From Paraburkholderia phenoliruptrix (GTDB taxonomy: Bacteria > Pseudomonadota > Gammaproteobacteria > Burkholderiales > Burkholderiaceae): a DNA stretch of 64,000 nucleotides. The stretch lies in the NCBI RefSeq assembly GCF_019511605.1, contig NZ_JAEUAV010000016.1, positions 90,306 to 154,305 on the forward strand. Direction: 5' to 3'. Below, one piece after another: positions 43,756 through 53,534 of the stretch. A program made the position numbers and the translations under genes. Every line of letters begins with the position of its first letter. Position 1 is the stretch's first letter. Below the pieces are notes generated by a model. It was not told the origin of the DNA. It did no database searches and saw only the letters and a program-made list of their open reading frames with translations.

Positions 43756-46695
43756 CTATTCGACCCGCGCAAGACTGCGGTTCGCTTTGCGCGCAGCGCG
43801 TCGACGTGTGTCCGGACCTGCCGCATTCGCCGCATCCAGCCCGTTAGTGCCGTTCACGGGCCGCGACGGTGCGCCGCTCGTGGGCTGCGCGTCGCGCAAA
43901 ATCGCAAGCGTGTCGAATAGCATGCGCACGTCCGTCGCGTTGGAAGACGCATCGAAACAAGGCGCAATCTGCTCGAGCATCTCGAGGGCTTTTGCATCGC
44001 GCGCACCGTCGCCGGCCTCTTCACGCCACAAGGCCGCCAGCGCGAGACACGCACGCAACTCCCACATCTTCGCGCCTTGCCGGCGAGCGATCGCGAGCGC
44101 TTTGCTCAAACACGCTTCGGCGTCGGCGAACTGCTGTTGTGCGCGCGCCGCGATGCCGAGCACGCGCCACAGTTCGGGCACGAACATCATCTCGCCGTTG
44201 CTCTCGCAGAACTGCAAGGCTTCGTTGAGCCGGTGCGCCGCTTCGTCGAGCCGTCCGGCTTTCACCAGCGCCTCGGCATAGGCGGCGATGAAGTGTGTGA
44301 TCAGCCGCCGGAAGCCGCGTGCGATCAGCGCGTCGAGCGAACTTTCGAGCAGCGCAATGCCGCGTTGCGTTTCGCCGCTGAGAATATCGTGGTACGCGGA
44401 CAGACAGTTGCAGTAGTCGCGCCACACGTCAAGACCGTGCAGCGCCACCTGCGAGCGCATGATGTCGAGATACACCGCCGCGCGGTCCAGGTCCCCGCAC
44501 ATCAGCGAGAGGGGCGCCGCCGAAGCCCCGAGCGTGTGCGTGAGCGAAGGCTCCATGATGTCGGGGCGCACCAGACCCACGAGCGTGTCGACGAGCCGCA
44601 TCGCCTCCCCGCAGTTTCCCTCCAGCCAGGCAATGCGCGCGAGCGTGCCGTTGCAGTAGACGAGCGGGTCGACGGGAATGGTATTGTCGCGCAGTCCGCT
44701 GTATTCGAGTTCGGCGAAACGGTTTCTCGTGCGCAGCAGTTCTGTCCGTGCGAGCGCATGATCGCCGAGGCAGTGCTGCGAGATGGCGGCAATCTGGTCG
44801 GCCAACGTTTGCTGCCAGGGGTTGTCGTTTTGCTGCGCGAGCTGTTGCAAGCGCGCCGCGAATTGCGCGGATGCATGAATGCTGCCGCTCGAAATCATCG
44901 TGGTCCATAAGCCCCACAGCGCGCGCGCCTCGTATTCGTTGTCGTTATGCTGTGTGGCGAGCGCGTAGACCTTGCGCCACAATTGCTCGGACTTCGGCAC
45001 CGAGCCGCGCACGTTCGGCAGCGCCGAGGCGAGCGCCGTGCGCACGCGCATTTCGTCGCGCGCATCCACGCTTGCCGCGGGCAGCGCGTCCAGGGCCTCC
45101 ACGGCGCGCTCCGCGCGTTCGCAGCACTCCGCGATCATGCCGCCGTCCAGCAATGCAGCCGTGAGATTCGAGGCGAGCTCGATGCCCAGTTGCACATCGC
45201 CGTCCGCGGAAAAGGCCCAGTCGTACGCATGGCGCGCGTCGTCCAGGGCGTGCTTGAGCGCGGCAGCGCTGTGCGCGTTGCCCCGCACGGTTTGCGCGGT
45301 GTGGGTGGTGAAGCACTCGGACAGATAGCGCGCGTGGCGCACGGCGAGTTCCTGACGCTCGCCTTCGGCCTGCAGTTTTTCGAGCGCGTACGCGCGGGTG
45401 GATTCCGAGAGCCGGTAACGCGCCACCGGGCCGTCGAACTCCACGTTCACGAGAGACTTGGCGAGCAACTCGCTGACAGCGCTGATTGCATCGGCCACGG
45501 TCAGCGACGCGTCGCAGGCCACCGCGCACATCGCTTCAAAGCTGAACACGCCGCCGAACACTGCGCTTCTGCGAAACAGTGCCTGCGACTTTGCGTCGAG
45601 CAGCGCGAAGCTCCAGTCGAAGGTCGCGCGCAAGGTTTGATGGCGCGGCAACGCGGTGCGGTAGCCGCCCGCGAGTATCGCGAGGCGATCGTCGAGCCGC
45701 TGATGCACGCCGACCACGCCGAGCGTCGCGACGCGCGCGGCTGCCAGTTCGAGCGCGAGCGGAATGCCGTCGAGCCGCCGGCATATTTCGCCGACGAGCC
45801 GCAGCTCCGTACCGTTGGTGCCGATTTCGCGCTGCATTGAGTTGGCGCGCTGCAGAAAGAGATTCACGGCGGACTGCTGCAGGATCTCAGCATCCGCGCT
45901 GCCTGGCTGCGGCACGTCGAGCGGCTCGACGCGAAATACGGCTTCGGCCATGATCCGCAGAGGTTCGCGGCTCGTCACGAGCACGCGCAAGTCCGCGTTG
46001 ACCGCGGCCAGTGTTTCGACCACTTCCGCGACATGCGCGATTACATGCTCGGCATTGTCGAGCACCAGCAGGCGGCGCCCGGCGAGCGCCGCCGCGATCT
46101 GCACAAGGCTCGGCGTGCTGTGTTCGACCGGCAGCCCGCAGCCATGTGCGATGGCCGCGAGCACGTCTTCGCGCGTGCCGAGCGTTGCGAGTTCGACGAG
46201 CCACACCGGCTGCGCGAAATCCGTCGCGGCTTGCCGCGCCGCTTCGACGGCGAGACTCGTCTTGCCGATGCCGCCCGCGCCGACCAGCGTCAGCACCGGC
46301 ACGTCAGCCAGCATCGAGCGGATCTGAGCGACCGCCGCATCGCGCCCGACCAGTTGCATGCGCTGCGGCGGAAGCGGGTGCCCGGCCGCCGCGTTGGCCG
46401 TGGTCCGTTGCCGGGGCACGAGCCGATAGCCGCGGCCGGGCACGGTCAAGATCAGATCGCGGTCCGCGCCGAGAATCTTGCGCAACGCGGACAGATGAAC
46501 CTGGATATTGTTTTCCTCGACGATGGTGTCGGGCCAAACCGCATCCATCAACTCGTCTTTGGTGACGAGGCGGCCTTCGGCCTTCGCGACGAGCGCAAGA
46601 ATTTCGAACGCGCGCGAGCCGAGCGGCACACGTTCACCGTCGCGCCATAAGGTGCGCAGTTCCAGATCGATTTGAAAGCGGCCTAGTTCAATCAT
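43756..46695 (-). CDS. winged-helix STAND regulator (large)
   Basis: A 979-residue transcription regulator: an OmpR-type winged helix (residues 1-95; DAVWPDTIVEENNIQVHLSA, GRGYRLV), then a STAND/NB-ARC-like ATPase with GAGGIGKTS (Lys145), LLVLDNAEHV and LVTSREPLRI. It continues in a long helical-repeat region (about 480-960) typical of ligand-sensing parts. Such proteins are ATP-dependent switches activated by ligand binding to the repeats. The N-terminal DNA-binding domain is near-identical in layout to that of the regulator at 61051, indicating duplication. The ATG at 46695 is used; an upstream TTG at 46743 is in frame but less likely. Confidence 0.9.
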   Translation of the reverse strand: MIELGRFQIDLELRTLWRDGERVPLGSRAFEILALVAKAEGRLVTKDELMDAVWPDTIVEENNIQVHLSALRKILGADRDLILTVPGRGYRLVPRQRTTANAAAGHPLPPQRMQLVGRDAAVAQIRSMLADVPVLTLVGAGGIGKTSLAVEAARQAATDFAQPVWLVELATLGTREDVLAAIAHGCGLPVEHSTPSLVQIAAALAGRRLLVLDNAEHVIAHVAEVVETLAAVNADLRVLVTSREPLRIMAEAVFRVEPLDVPQPGSADAEILQQSAVNLFLQRANSMQREIGTNGTELRLVGEICRRLDGIPLALELAAARVATLGVVGVHQRLDDRLAILAGGYRTALPRHQTLRATFDWSFALLDAKSQALFRRSAVFGGVFSFEAMCAVACDASLTVADAISAVSELLAKSLVNVEFDGPVARYRLSESTRAYALEKLQAEGERQELAVRHARYLSECFTTHTAQTVRGNAHSAAALKHALDDARHAYDWAFSADGDVQLGIELASNLTAALLDGGMIAECCERAERAVEALDALPAASVDARDEMRVRTALASALPNVRGSVPKSEQLWRKVYALATQHNDNEYEARALWGLWTTMISSGSIHASAQFAARLQQLAQQNDNPWQQTLADQIAAISQHCLGDHALARTELLRTRNRFAELEYSGLRDNTIPVDPLVYCNGTLARIAWLEGNCGEAMRLVDTLVGLVRPDIMEPSLTHTLGASAAPLSLMCGDLDRAAVYLDIMRSQVALHGLDVWRDYCNCLSAYHDILSGETQRGIALLESSLDALIARGFRRLITHFIAAYAEALVKAGRLDEAAHRLNEALQFCESNGEMMFVPELWRVLGIAARAQQQFADAEACLSKALAIARRQGAKMWELRACLALAALWREEAGDGARDAKALEMLEQIAPCFDASSNATDVRMLFDTLAILRDAQPTSGAPSRPVNGTNGLDAANAAGPDTRRRAARKANRSLARVE

Positions 46696-46892
46696 GTCGT
46701 TTTCAATTTCCGGGACAACGGGCTTTAAAGGAAAAACGTGCAAGCGGCATGGCAGAAATTACCGGATGCGGGGCCGCCTTGTCTTGTCGGTTAGTGCGAT
46801 CTTTGTTGGAAAGTGTAACGAGGAAGAAGACTGGTAATGCGTCGCGCTGTCTGTGGCACGGCGCATGTCGGCGGCAGCGGCTATAGCCGCGC

Positions 46893-47825
46893 TTAACGCC
46901 CGGCCTGCCGGCGCCAATGCCCAGGCGGCGTGCCGACCAGTTGCGAAAAGGTCCGCGTGAAGTGGCTCTGATCCGAGAAGCCGCAAGCAATGGCGATGTC
47001 GGACAGCGAGCGGTCCGAGCGCCTCAGGAGTTCGCGCGCTTCTTCGACGCGCCGCTCGAGCAGCCATTGATGCGGCGTGCGATGCGTGGTCTCGCGAAAC
47101 GCGCGAATGAAGTAGCTGCGCGAGAGGTTGCATGCGGCGGCGATTTCTTCAATGGACACATTGCCTTGCGCTCTCGCAAGCAGCATGTCCTTGGCGCGCG
47201 CTTCCTGCCATGCGGACAGACGCCGGCTCACCCGATCCGAACCACGCGCGGGCTCGCCGTAACGATCGAGCAGATGCGTGCCGATCGTCACGCCCAGCTG
47301 TTCGACGAAAAGCGGGCTGGCCTTGTGTTGGGCTTGCAGCGTGAGCGCGAGCACCTGGGCGAGATGACCGAGCACCGGGTCCTTGCTGCCGGCTACCGTG
47401 GCAATACGCGCGAGGCCGCTGCCGCCGCGCTCATGGCAGGTGTCGCTGACGAACGCGCGCGACAGTTCGATCAGCACGAAGTCGAAGCCGCCGAGCAGCT
47501 CGGCGCGATAGTCGTCGGCGAAATTGCGGACGTACACCGAGTCGCGTTCGAACTCGTGCGTAGTCCAGCGATGTTGCGAGTAGATGCGCCGGCGGTGTGC
47601 CGTACCAAGCGATACGCCGATCAGAAAGCCGCGGTCGCAGCCGTCGAGCGCAACCGGGTTCGTCTCGCTGCCGCGTGTGCATTTGCGATAGAACCTGAAT
47701 TCGCCGGTATCGAGCTCGACATCGTGCTGCAACTGACTCGACAGACAGCCAAGCGAGTCCTTGCGACGCGCGGCCGGCTCCAAAGAAGCGCATGAAGCGG
47801 CGGATGCAAGGCTTGGGTTCAACAT
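46893..47825 (-). CDS. AraC-family transcription regulator
   Basis: A 310-residue regulator with an N-terminal sensing domain (about 1-195) and a C-terminal pair of helix-turn-helices (about 205-305): SIEEIAAACNLSRSYFIRAFRET and LSDIAIACGFSDQSHFTRTFSQLVGTPPGHWR, the AraC signature. The N-terminal part has the AraC-binding-like pattern rather than a periplasmic domain. It is transcribed in the same direction as the chloroperoxidase gene upstream and may regulate it. ATG 47825 with GAGGTGA upstream is chosen; a GTG three codons earlier is possible. Confidence 0.9.
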   Translation of the reverse strand: MLNPSLASAASCASLEPAARRKDSLGCLSSQLQHDVELDTGEFRFYRKCTRGSETNPVALDGCDRGFLIGVSLGTAHRRRIYSQHRWTTHEFERDSVYVRNFADDYRAELLGGFDFVLIELSRAFVSDTCHERGGSGLARIATVAGSKDPVLGHLAQVLALTLQAQHKASPLFVEQLGVTIGTHLLDRYGEPARGSDRVSRRLSAWQEARAKDMLLARAQGNVSIEEIAAACNLSRSYFIRAFRETTHRTPHQWLLERRVEEARELLRRSDRSLSDIAIACGFSDQSHFTRTFSQLVGTPPGHWRRQAGR

Positions 47826-48025
47826 GGTCGTCACCTCGGTTCGTCGCAGCCCCCGACTGCATGCCGCTAATTTACTCGGACATAATTAAATGTAAGTGAA
47901 TCGTCATTATGCCGGTTAGCCGGCAATTGGGAAATGTGTCTACGCCGCCTGCGCCGTTGCGCGTGGCTTGCGAATGGTGCCCAGGGCGGCCGGTGGGCGC
48001 CCCGCCACGAGCCGCTCGTGTGCGA

Positions 48026-48056
48026 GGCCCGCGCCCGAAGCTTCGGCGCGCGGGCC
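48026..48056 (-). terminator. strong hairpin after the hydrolase gene
   Basis: GGCCCGCGC (48026-48034) pairs with GCGCGGGCC (48048-48056), and the 12-bp palindrome CCGAAGCTTCGG fills the middle. It lies nine bases beyond the stop of the minus-strand hydrolase; there is no T tract, so it may act as a 3' stabiliser or a weak terminator. Confidence 0.55.
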
Positions 48057-48064
48057 ATGCAGTC

Positions 48065-49096
48065 TTAGCTCTGCAGGAATTCCAGCAGGTCGGCGTTGAC
48101 CTTGTCGGCGTGCGTGGTGCACATGCCGTGCGGTGCGCCGGCATACACCTTCAGCGTCGCGTTCTTGAGGATCTTCGCCGACAGGCGGGCCGACGCGTCG
48201 ATCGGTACGATCTGGTCGTCGTCGCCGTGCAGGATCAGCGTGGGCATGTCCATCTTCTTCAGATCGGGCGTGTAGTCCACCTCGGAGAACTGCTTGACGC
48301 ATTCATACTGGCCCTTGATCGAGCCGAGCATGCCTTCGCGCCAGAACTCGTCGATCGCGCCTTGCGAGACTTTGGCGTTGGGCCGGTTAAAGCCGTAGAA
48401 GGGCACCGCCAGATCCTTGTAGAACTGCGAGCGGTTGGCCGCGACGCTCGCGCGAATGCCGTCGAACACGGACATCGGCAGGCCGTTCGGATGCGCTTCG
48501 GTCTTCAGCATGATGGGCGGCACTGCGCCGATCAGCACGGCCTTCGCGACGCGCGAACCGCCGTGGCGGCCAATATAGTGAGCGACTTCGCCGCCGCCCG
48601 TGGAGTGGCCGACGAGAGTCGCTTCCTTCAGATCCAGCGCGTCCATCACGGCCGCGAGGTCGTCTGCGTAGGTGTCCATGTCGTTGCCGTGCGACGGCTG
48701 GTCCGAGCGGCCGTGGCCGCGGCGGTCATGCGCGATCACGCGATAACCCTTCTGCACGAGGAACAGCATCTGTGCGTCCCAGGCGTCCGCGTCGAGCGGC
48801 CAGCCGTGCGAGAAGACGACCGGCTTGCCGGTGCCCCAGTCCTTGAAGAAAATGCGCGTGCCGTCTTTCGTGGTGACCGTGTTCATGGTGTGTCGCTCTC
48901 CGTGCTTCGAGTGAGGTGAGTTGCCCGCAGGGCTGCTGGCGCCGGTCGATGCCGCGGCCATCGCGACGCCGGGCGCGGCGAACGCGGCCACTGCCGCGCT
49001 TGCGCCGGCTGCAAGCAAGTGGCGGCGATTGGCCGATGGAACTGCGGATGGGTTAGCCAAATCTTTTCTCCGTACCTGTAACGTGATGGTGTGCAC
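48065..49096 (-). CDS. alpha/beta hydrolase of the non-haem chloroperoxidase type, with optional Tat signal
   Basis: The core (from ATG 48886, 273 residues) is a typical cofactor-free chloroperoxidase/esterase: nucleophile Ser in VGHSTGGGE, HGDDDQIVP carrying the acid, and a C-terminal His in GAPHGM. The frame continues upstream to GTG 49096, adding a 70-residue extension with twin arginines followed by a hydrophobic stretch (NRRHLLAAGASAAVAAFAAPGVAMA), which looks like a Tat export signal. The internal ATG 48886 has a good GGAGAG; the GTG has a weak site. Two forms, exported and cytoplasmic, are therefore possible. A hairpin follows the stop. Confidence 0.85.
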   Translation of the reverse strand: MHTITLQVRRKDLANPSAVPSANRRHLLAAGASAAVAAFAAPGVAMAAASTGASSPAGNSPHSKHGERHTMNTVTTKDGTRIFFKDWGTGKPVVFSHGWPLDADAWDAQMLFLVQKGYRVIAHDRRGHGRSDQPSHGNDMDTYADDLAAVMDALDLKEATLVGHSTGGGEVAHYIGRHGGSRVAKAVLIGAVPPIMLKTEAHPNGLPMSVFDGIRASVAANRSQFYKDLAVPFYGFNRPNAKVSQGAIDEFWREGMLGSIKGQYECVKQFSEVDYTPDLKKMDMPTLILHGDDDQIVPIDASARLSAKILKNATLKVYAGAPHGMCTTHADKVNADLLEFLQS

Positions 49097-49262
49097 CGCT
49101 CATGCGCGATGCGTGAGGCGCGATGCGGACGTGATGCGGCATCGCAGGATTGCAGATCCTATGGACGCGAATATTCGCCGTACTTCAGATTGCTTAATTG
49201 TTGTTAATGCGGCGCGCGGCAGCCGCCCGTGCACTGCGCGCGCCCAGGCGCGGCCAGCAGGC

Positions 49263-49781
49263 TCACGCATGGCGTCCGGACTCGAACAGGAACCACACGC
49301 GCTGTTCGGCTTCGTCGATCCAGTTTTCGAGCAGGCTCGCGGTGGCCACGTCGCCGTACTCGTCGCACAGCGAATGCGTTTCGCGCATGTAGCCCGCGAG
49401 CACGAGGTTGTCCTCGCGCAGCTCGGCGAGCATGTCGGCGGGCGTGACGAACTCTGCGTCGTTATCGGCAATGCGTTGCAGCTTCGTGATGTGCCCGGTC
49501 GAGCGCAACGTCCTGCCGCCTATCTTGCGTGCGCGCTCTGCAATCGGGTCGGTGGTCGCGTAGATCTGGCTGGACTGCTCGTCGAGCAGCAGGTGATAGT
49601 CGCGGAAGTACGGGCCGGACATATGCCAGTGGAAGTTCTTCGTCTTCAGATACAGCGCGAACACGTCGGCAAGCAGCGTGGTCAAGGCGGCGGCGATGTC
49701 GCGCGTCGCGTCTTCGCTCAGGCGCGTGGGCGTCCTGAGCGGCGCCGCGCGGTGCGCCGCGGCCTCTTTTGCGTCTTTCAT
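49263..49781 (-). CDS. dps: Dps-family ferritin-like protein
   Basis: A 172-residue Dps-type mini-ferritin that stores iron, consumes peroxide at inter-subunit ferroxidase sites and often coats DNA. The ferroxidase signature is LYLKTKNFHWHMSGPYFRDYHLLLDEQ, with the His pair and downstream Asp/Glu, and the fourth helix runs to the C terminus. A short charged N-terminal tail precedes helix 1. ATG 49781 after AAGGA is preferred to the ATG 15 bp upstream. It is divergent from the amidohydrolase gene. Confidence 0.93.
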   Translation of the reverse strand: MKDAKEAAAHRAAPLRTPTRLSEDATRDIAAALTTLLADVFALYLKTKNFHWHMSGPYFRDYHLLLDEQSSQIYATTDPIAERARKIGGRTLRSTGHITKLQRIADNDAEFVTPADMLAELREDNLVLAGYMRETHSLCDEYGDVATASLLENWIDEAEQRVWFLFESGRHA

Positions 49782-50137
49782 GGCGAGTCCTTGCAAGTCC
49801 TTGTTGAGGAGGGTGAGCGGGCAGCCCGGCTGAGGGTCTGTCTCGCTGCCAGTGTAGGAACGCCGCGCACATAAAGTCCTGCAGAAAAGATGAAAAGTTC
49901 TGAGGCGCGGGCGCAGGCGTGCTGCGTCTCCTTCGGGGGACAGGTCTTTTAAGAACTATTAAGGGCTTCGACAAGGACTCGGCAAGACGTCGCCGATAGA
50001 CTGCCTCCAGTCGATCTGCAAAGCGCGGCCTGCACAGCGCGACCCGCAGGGCGCTCGCAATGCCCGGCTAGCGCAGCCCGCCGGCGCGGCACGTCGTTCA
50101 TATCAGTCTGCCTGTCCTTTCCCCAACGGAGCCCGTC
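49782..50137. other. divergent region, dps/amidohydrolase
   Basis: It carries the promoters of dps (minus) and of the amidohydrolase cluster (plus). An AT-rich imperfect inverted repeat CTTTTAAGAACTATTAAGGG lies at about 49945-49965. I cannot assign it to a regulator and see no gene. Confidence 0.45.
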
Positions 50138-52009
50138 ATGTCCCAGGACCCGTCATCCGGATTCACCCCGGCCGAGGTCGTTTTCTTCAACGGCAAGATC
50201 GCCACCCAGGACGACAAGCGTTCGTTCGCGGATTCGCTTGCCGTCGCCAACGGCCGCATTGTCGCCGCGGGCTCGCGCGACGCCGTGATGCGTCACGTGA
50301 ACGACGCCACGCGCCACGTCGACCTGAAAGGCCGCACGGTCATTCCGGGTCTCAACGACTCGCACCTGCACATCATTCGCGGCGGTCTTAACTTCAACAT
50401 GGAGTTGCGCTGGGACGGCGTGCCTTCGCTCGCCGATGCGCTCGACATGCTGCGCAAGCAGGTCGAGCGCACGCCGGCGCCGCAGTGGGTTCGCGTGGTG
50501 GGCGGATGGAACGAATTCCAGTTCGCCGAGCGGCGCGGTCCGACGCTCGAGGAAATCAACGCGATCGCGCCGGATACGCCGGTGTTCATCCTGCACCTGT
50601 ACGACAGCGCGCTATTGAATGCCGCGGCACTGCGCGCAGTCGGCTACACGAAAGACACCCCCAACCCGCCGGGCGGCGAAATTCAGCGCGACAAACGCGG
50701 CAACCCGACCGGCATGCTGATCGCACGCCCCAACGCGGGCCTGCTGTACGCCACGCTCGCCAAGGGACCGAAGCTCGCACCGGAAGACCAGCGCAATTCC
50801 ACGCGCCACTTCATGCGCGAGCTGAACCGGCTCGGCGTGACGAGCGCGATCGACGCGGGCGGCGGCTATCAGGCGTATCCGGACGACTACGCGGTCATCA
50901 TGGACATGGCCAAACGCAACGAGCTGACGGTGCGCATCGCCTACAACCTCTTCACGCAGAATGCGAAGAAAGAGATTGAAGACTTCGCGAAGTGGGTGAA
51001 GATGACGAAGCCCGGCGAGGGCGACGATTTTCTGCGCGTGAACGGCGCCGGCGAAATGCTGGTGTTTTCCGCGGCGGATTTCGAGGACTTTCTCGAGCCG
51101 CGGCCCGACCTGCCCGACACGCTCGAAGCCGAACTCGAAGCGGTGGTAAGGCTGCTGGTCGCCAATCGCTGGCCGTTCCGTCTGCATGCCACTTACAACG
51201 AATCCATCGAGCGCTTCCTGAATGTGTTCGAACGCGTGAACGCCGACATTCCGTTCGACGGTCTGCGCTGGTTCTTCGACCATTGCGAAACCATTACGCA
51301 GAAAAACATCGAGCGAATCCGCGCGCTTGGCGGCGGTATCGCGATCCAGCATCGCATGGCCTATCAGGGCGAGTACTTCATCCAGCAATACGGCGAAGAG
51401 GCCGTCAGGCACACGCCGCCGATTCGCCAGATGCTTGACGCGGGGCTGCCGGTGGGCGCGGGCACGGACGCAACCCGCGTTGCCAGTTTCAACCCCTTCG
51501 TATCGCTGTACTGGATGGTGTCGGGCAAGACCGTCGGCGGCACGGCGATGTACCCGAGCGCGAACCGGCTCGACCGCATGGAGGCGCTGCGCCGCTACAC
51601 GGTGGGCAGCGCGTGGTTCTCCAGCGAAGAAGACCACAAGGGCGCGCTCATGCCGGGCCACTTCGCGGACTTCGCGGTGCTGAGCGACGACTACTTCACG
51701 GTCGACGAAAGCCGCATCAAGTACCTCGAATCGGTGCTGACGGTGGTGGGCGGCAAGGTCGTCTACGCAGCCGACGAGTTCTCGCCGCTCGCGCCGCCCG
51801 ACTTGCCGGTGAGTCCGTCGTGGTCGCCCGTTGCCGAGTTCGGCGGCTATAGCCGTTACAAGCCGACAGCCATCGCCTGCGCCGACGGCTGCGCGAACCT
51901 GTGCGGCGTGCACGCCCATGCGCACGGCTGGGCATGGCGCAAGAACGTACCGGTCAGCGATTCCAACGGCTTCTGGGGCGCGCTCGGCTGCAGCTGTTTC
52001 GCGTTCTGA
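50138..52009 (+). CDS. YtcJ-like amidohydrolase
   Basis: A 623-residue metal-dependent hydrolase of the amidohydrolase superfamily. VIPGLNDSHLHI carries the HxH metal pair, FDHCETI and later AIQHRMAY carry further ligands, and GAGTDATRV holds the late Asp. The N-terminal beta sandwich begins VVFFNGKIATQDD. Family members hydrolyse N-acyl or urea/imide-like bonds; substrates are mostly unknown. The C-terminal tail is odd: CADGCANLCGVHAHAHGWAW and a final CSCF give five cysteines and several histidines in about 40 residues, suggesting an extra metal site. First gene of the 50-61 kb set; no signal peptide. Confidence 0.85.
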   Translation: MSQDPSSGFTPAEVVFFNGKIATQDDKRSFADSLAVANGRIVAAGSRDAVMRHVNDATRHVDLKGRTVIPGLNDSHLHIIRGGLNFNMELRWDGVPSLADALDMLRKQVERTPAPQWVRVVGGWNEFQFAERRGPTLEEINAIAPDTPVFILHLYDSALLNAAALRAVGYTKDTPNPPGGEIQRDKRGNPTGMLIARPNAGLLYATLAKGPKLAPEDQRNSTRHFMRELNRLGVTSAIDAGGGYQAYPDDYAVIMDMAKRNELTVRIAYNLFTQNAKKEIEDFAKWVKMTKPGEGDDFLRVNGAGEMLVFSAADFEDFLEPRPDLPDTLEAELEAVVRLLVANRWPFRLHATYNESIERFLNVFERVNADIPFDGLRWFFDHCETITQKNIERIRALGGGIAIQHRMAYQGEYFIQQYGEEAVRHTPPIRQMLDAGLPVGAGTDATRVASFNPFVSLYWMVSGKTVGGTAMYPSANRLDRMEALRRYTVGSAWFSSEEDHKGALMPGHFADFAVLSDDYFTVDESRIKYLESVLTVVGGKVVYAADEFSPLAPPDLPVSPSWSPVAEFGGYSRYKPTAIACADGCANLCGVHAHAHGWAWRKNVPVSDSNGFWGALGCSCFAF

Positions 52010-52067
52010 CGCGCTGCTTCGGGGTTAGCTCAGGTACTTCAATGCTTCGTCGCTAGCGGGAACCATC

Positions 52068-53534
52068 ATGCCGACTCTGACCGATGGCGTGCTCTATGGG
52101 CTCGGCATTCTGGTTCTCGACTTCCTTGCATGGCGCTTCATGGGGCGCCACAGCCGCGCCGCGCGACTCGCGTTGCGCGCGCTGATGTTCGGCCTGTCGA
52201 GCTACGTGCTGTTCAGCCACGGCATGAATCCGCTGCGCGAGGCGCCGTGGCCGGGCGAGCCGGTGCGCCATCTGCTCGCGCAGATTCTGGAGGTCGTGTG
52301 GTGGCTGCAAGGCGCGCGGCTTCTGACGGTGGCGCTCGACCGCCTGGTGCTGCCCGAAACGTGGCACAAGGAGCGCCTCTTTCAGGACGTGCTCGGCGCG
52401 CTGGTGTTTCTGGCGGCCGCGGTCGGCGCGATTGCATTCGTTTTGCAACTGCCGGTGCGCGGGCTGCTCGCCACCTCGGGCGCGGTGGCCGTGGTGCTGG
52501 GTCTCGCGATCCAGAGCACGCTGAACGACGTGTTTTCCGGCGTCGTGCTCAACGCGACGCAGCCGTTTCGCATCGGCGACTGGATCACCATCGGCGAAGT
52601 GGAAGGCCGCGTGGTGGAGAGCAACTGGCGCGCGACCAGCCTGCTCAACGCGCAGGGCAACATCGTCGTGATTCCGAACAGCGCGGCGGCACGCACGAAT
52701 ATCGTCAATGCGAACCAGCCGATGCACACGCATGGCGTGAGCATGGTGCTGCCGGTCAACCCCACGATTCGCCCCGCCACGGTGCTGCAGGCGCTCGCGC
52801 ACGCCGCCGCCAGTTCGCCGGAGGTGCTTGCCGAGCCGAAGCCGCTGATCAGCGTAAAGCGCGCGACCAACGATGCAATCGAGTACGAGATTGTCTGCTA
52901 TGTCGACGCGTGGACCAGGAAGATCGCCGTGCGCAACGATCTGTACGACCTCGCGCACCGTCACCTGTTGTCGCGCGGCGTGGTGTTGCGGCCGTTGTCG
53001 GTGGCCGAGCCGCCAGGCGAGCCTTTCGACGAAAAGCGCCGCCTGCTGCGCAACGTGCTGATCTTTCAGACGCTGGACGACGCCGAGATTGCCGAGCTGG
53101 CCGCGCAACTCAGGCTGCACGAATTCGATAGCGGCGAAACGATCTACAGCGCTGCCGACGAGGGCGGCCACGAGCTGCACATTCTCGCGCGCGGCGTCGC
53201 TAAAGCGGTGGTGCCGAAGGACGGCAGCGAGCTCGAGTTGCGCCGGCTTGCGCCCGGCGACTCGGTGGGCCAGTCGGGGATTCTTGCCGGCGTACGCACC
53301 GGCGTGATCGTGCGCGCGCTGACGCGGGCCACGGTGTTCCGGCTCGACAAGGAGGCGCTCACGCCGCTGCTTGCACGGCGGCCGGAAGTGGCGCGCGAAA
53401 TGTGCCGGCTGCTCTCGGTCCATCACGAAAGCGAAAAGATGCTGCTCGCGCCGGCTGACAGCGGCGAGGCGGGCGGCGGCCTGCTGCAATGGATTCGCGA
53501 CGGCATGCGGCGTTTTCACGAACTGGCGCTGTGA
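52068..53534 (+). CDS. MscS-type channel with a cyclic-nucleotide-binding domain
   Basis: A 488-residue membrane protein. Four hydrophobic helices lie in the first 150 residues, ending in the MscS pore helix region GLLATSGAVAVVLGLAIQST. The MscS beta domain follows (FRIGDWITIGEVEGRVVESNWRAT, VVIPNSAA), and a C-terminal CRP-like nucleotide-binding domain covers about 340-465 (FDSGETIYSAADEGGHELHILARG, APGDSVGQSGILAG). Such fusions make ion channels gated or modulated by cAMP/cGMP. It follows the amidohydrolase by 58 bp. ATG 52068 begins the first helix region. Confidence 0.92.
   Translation: MPTLTDGVLYGLGILVLDFLAWRFMGRHSRAARLALRALMFGLSSYVLFSHGMNPLREAPWPGEPVRHLLAQILEVVWWLQGARLLTVALDRLVLPETWHKERLFQDVLGALVFLAAAVGAIAFVLQLPVRGLLATSGAVAVVLGLAIQSTLNDVFSGVVLNATQPFRIGDWITIGEVEGRVVESNWRATSLLNAQGNIVVIPNSAAARTNIVNANQPMHTHGVSMVLPVNPTIRPATVLQALAHAAASSPEVLAEPKPLISVKRATNDAIEYEIVCYVDAWTRKIAVRNDLYDLAHRHLLSRGVVLRPLSVAEPPGEPFDEKRRLLRNVLIFQTLDDAEIAELAAQLRLHEFDSGETIYSAADEGGHELHILARGVAKAVVPKDGSELELRRLAPGDSVGQSGILAGVRTGVIVRALTRATVFRLDKEALTPLLARRPEVAREMCRLLSVHHESEKMLLAPADSGEAGGGLLQWIRDGMRRFHELAL

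Noticed and set aside
49945..49965. Shared operator of the amidohydrolase set
   Set aside because: The AT-rich imperfect repeat is not repeated convincingly before 53818, 57585 or 61051.
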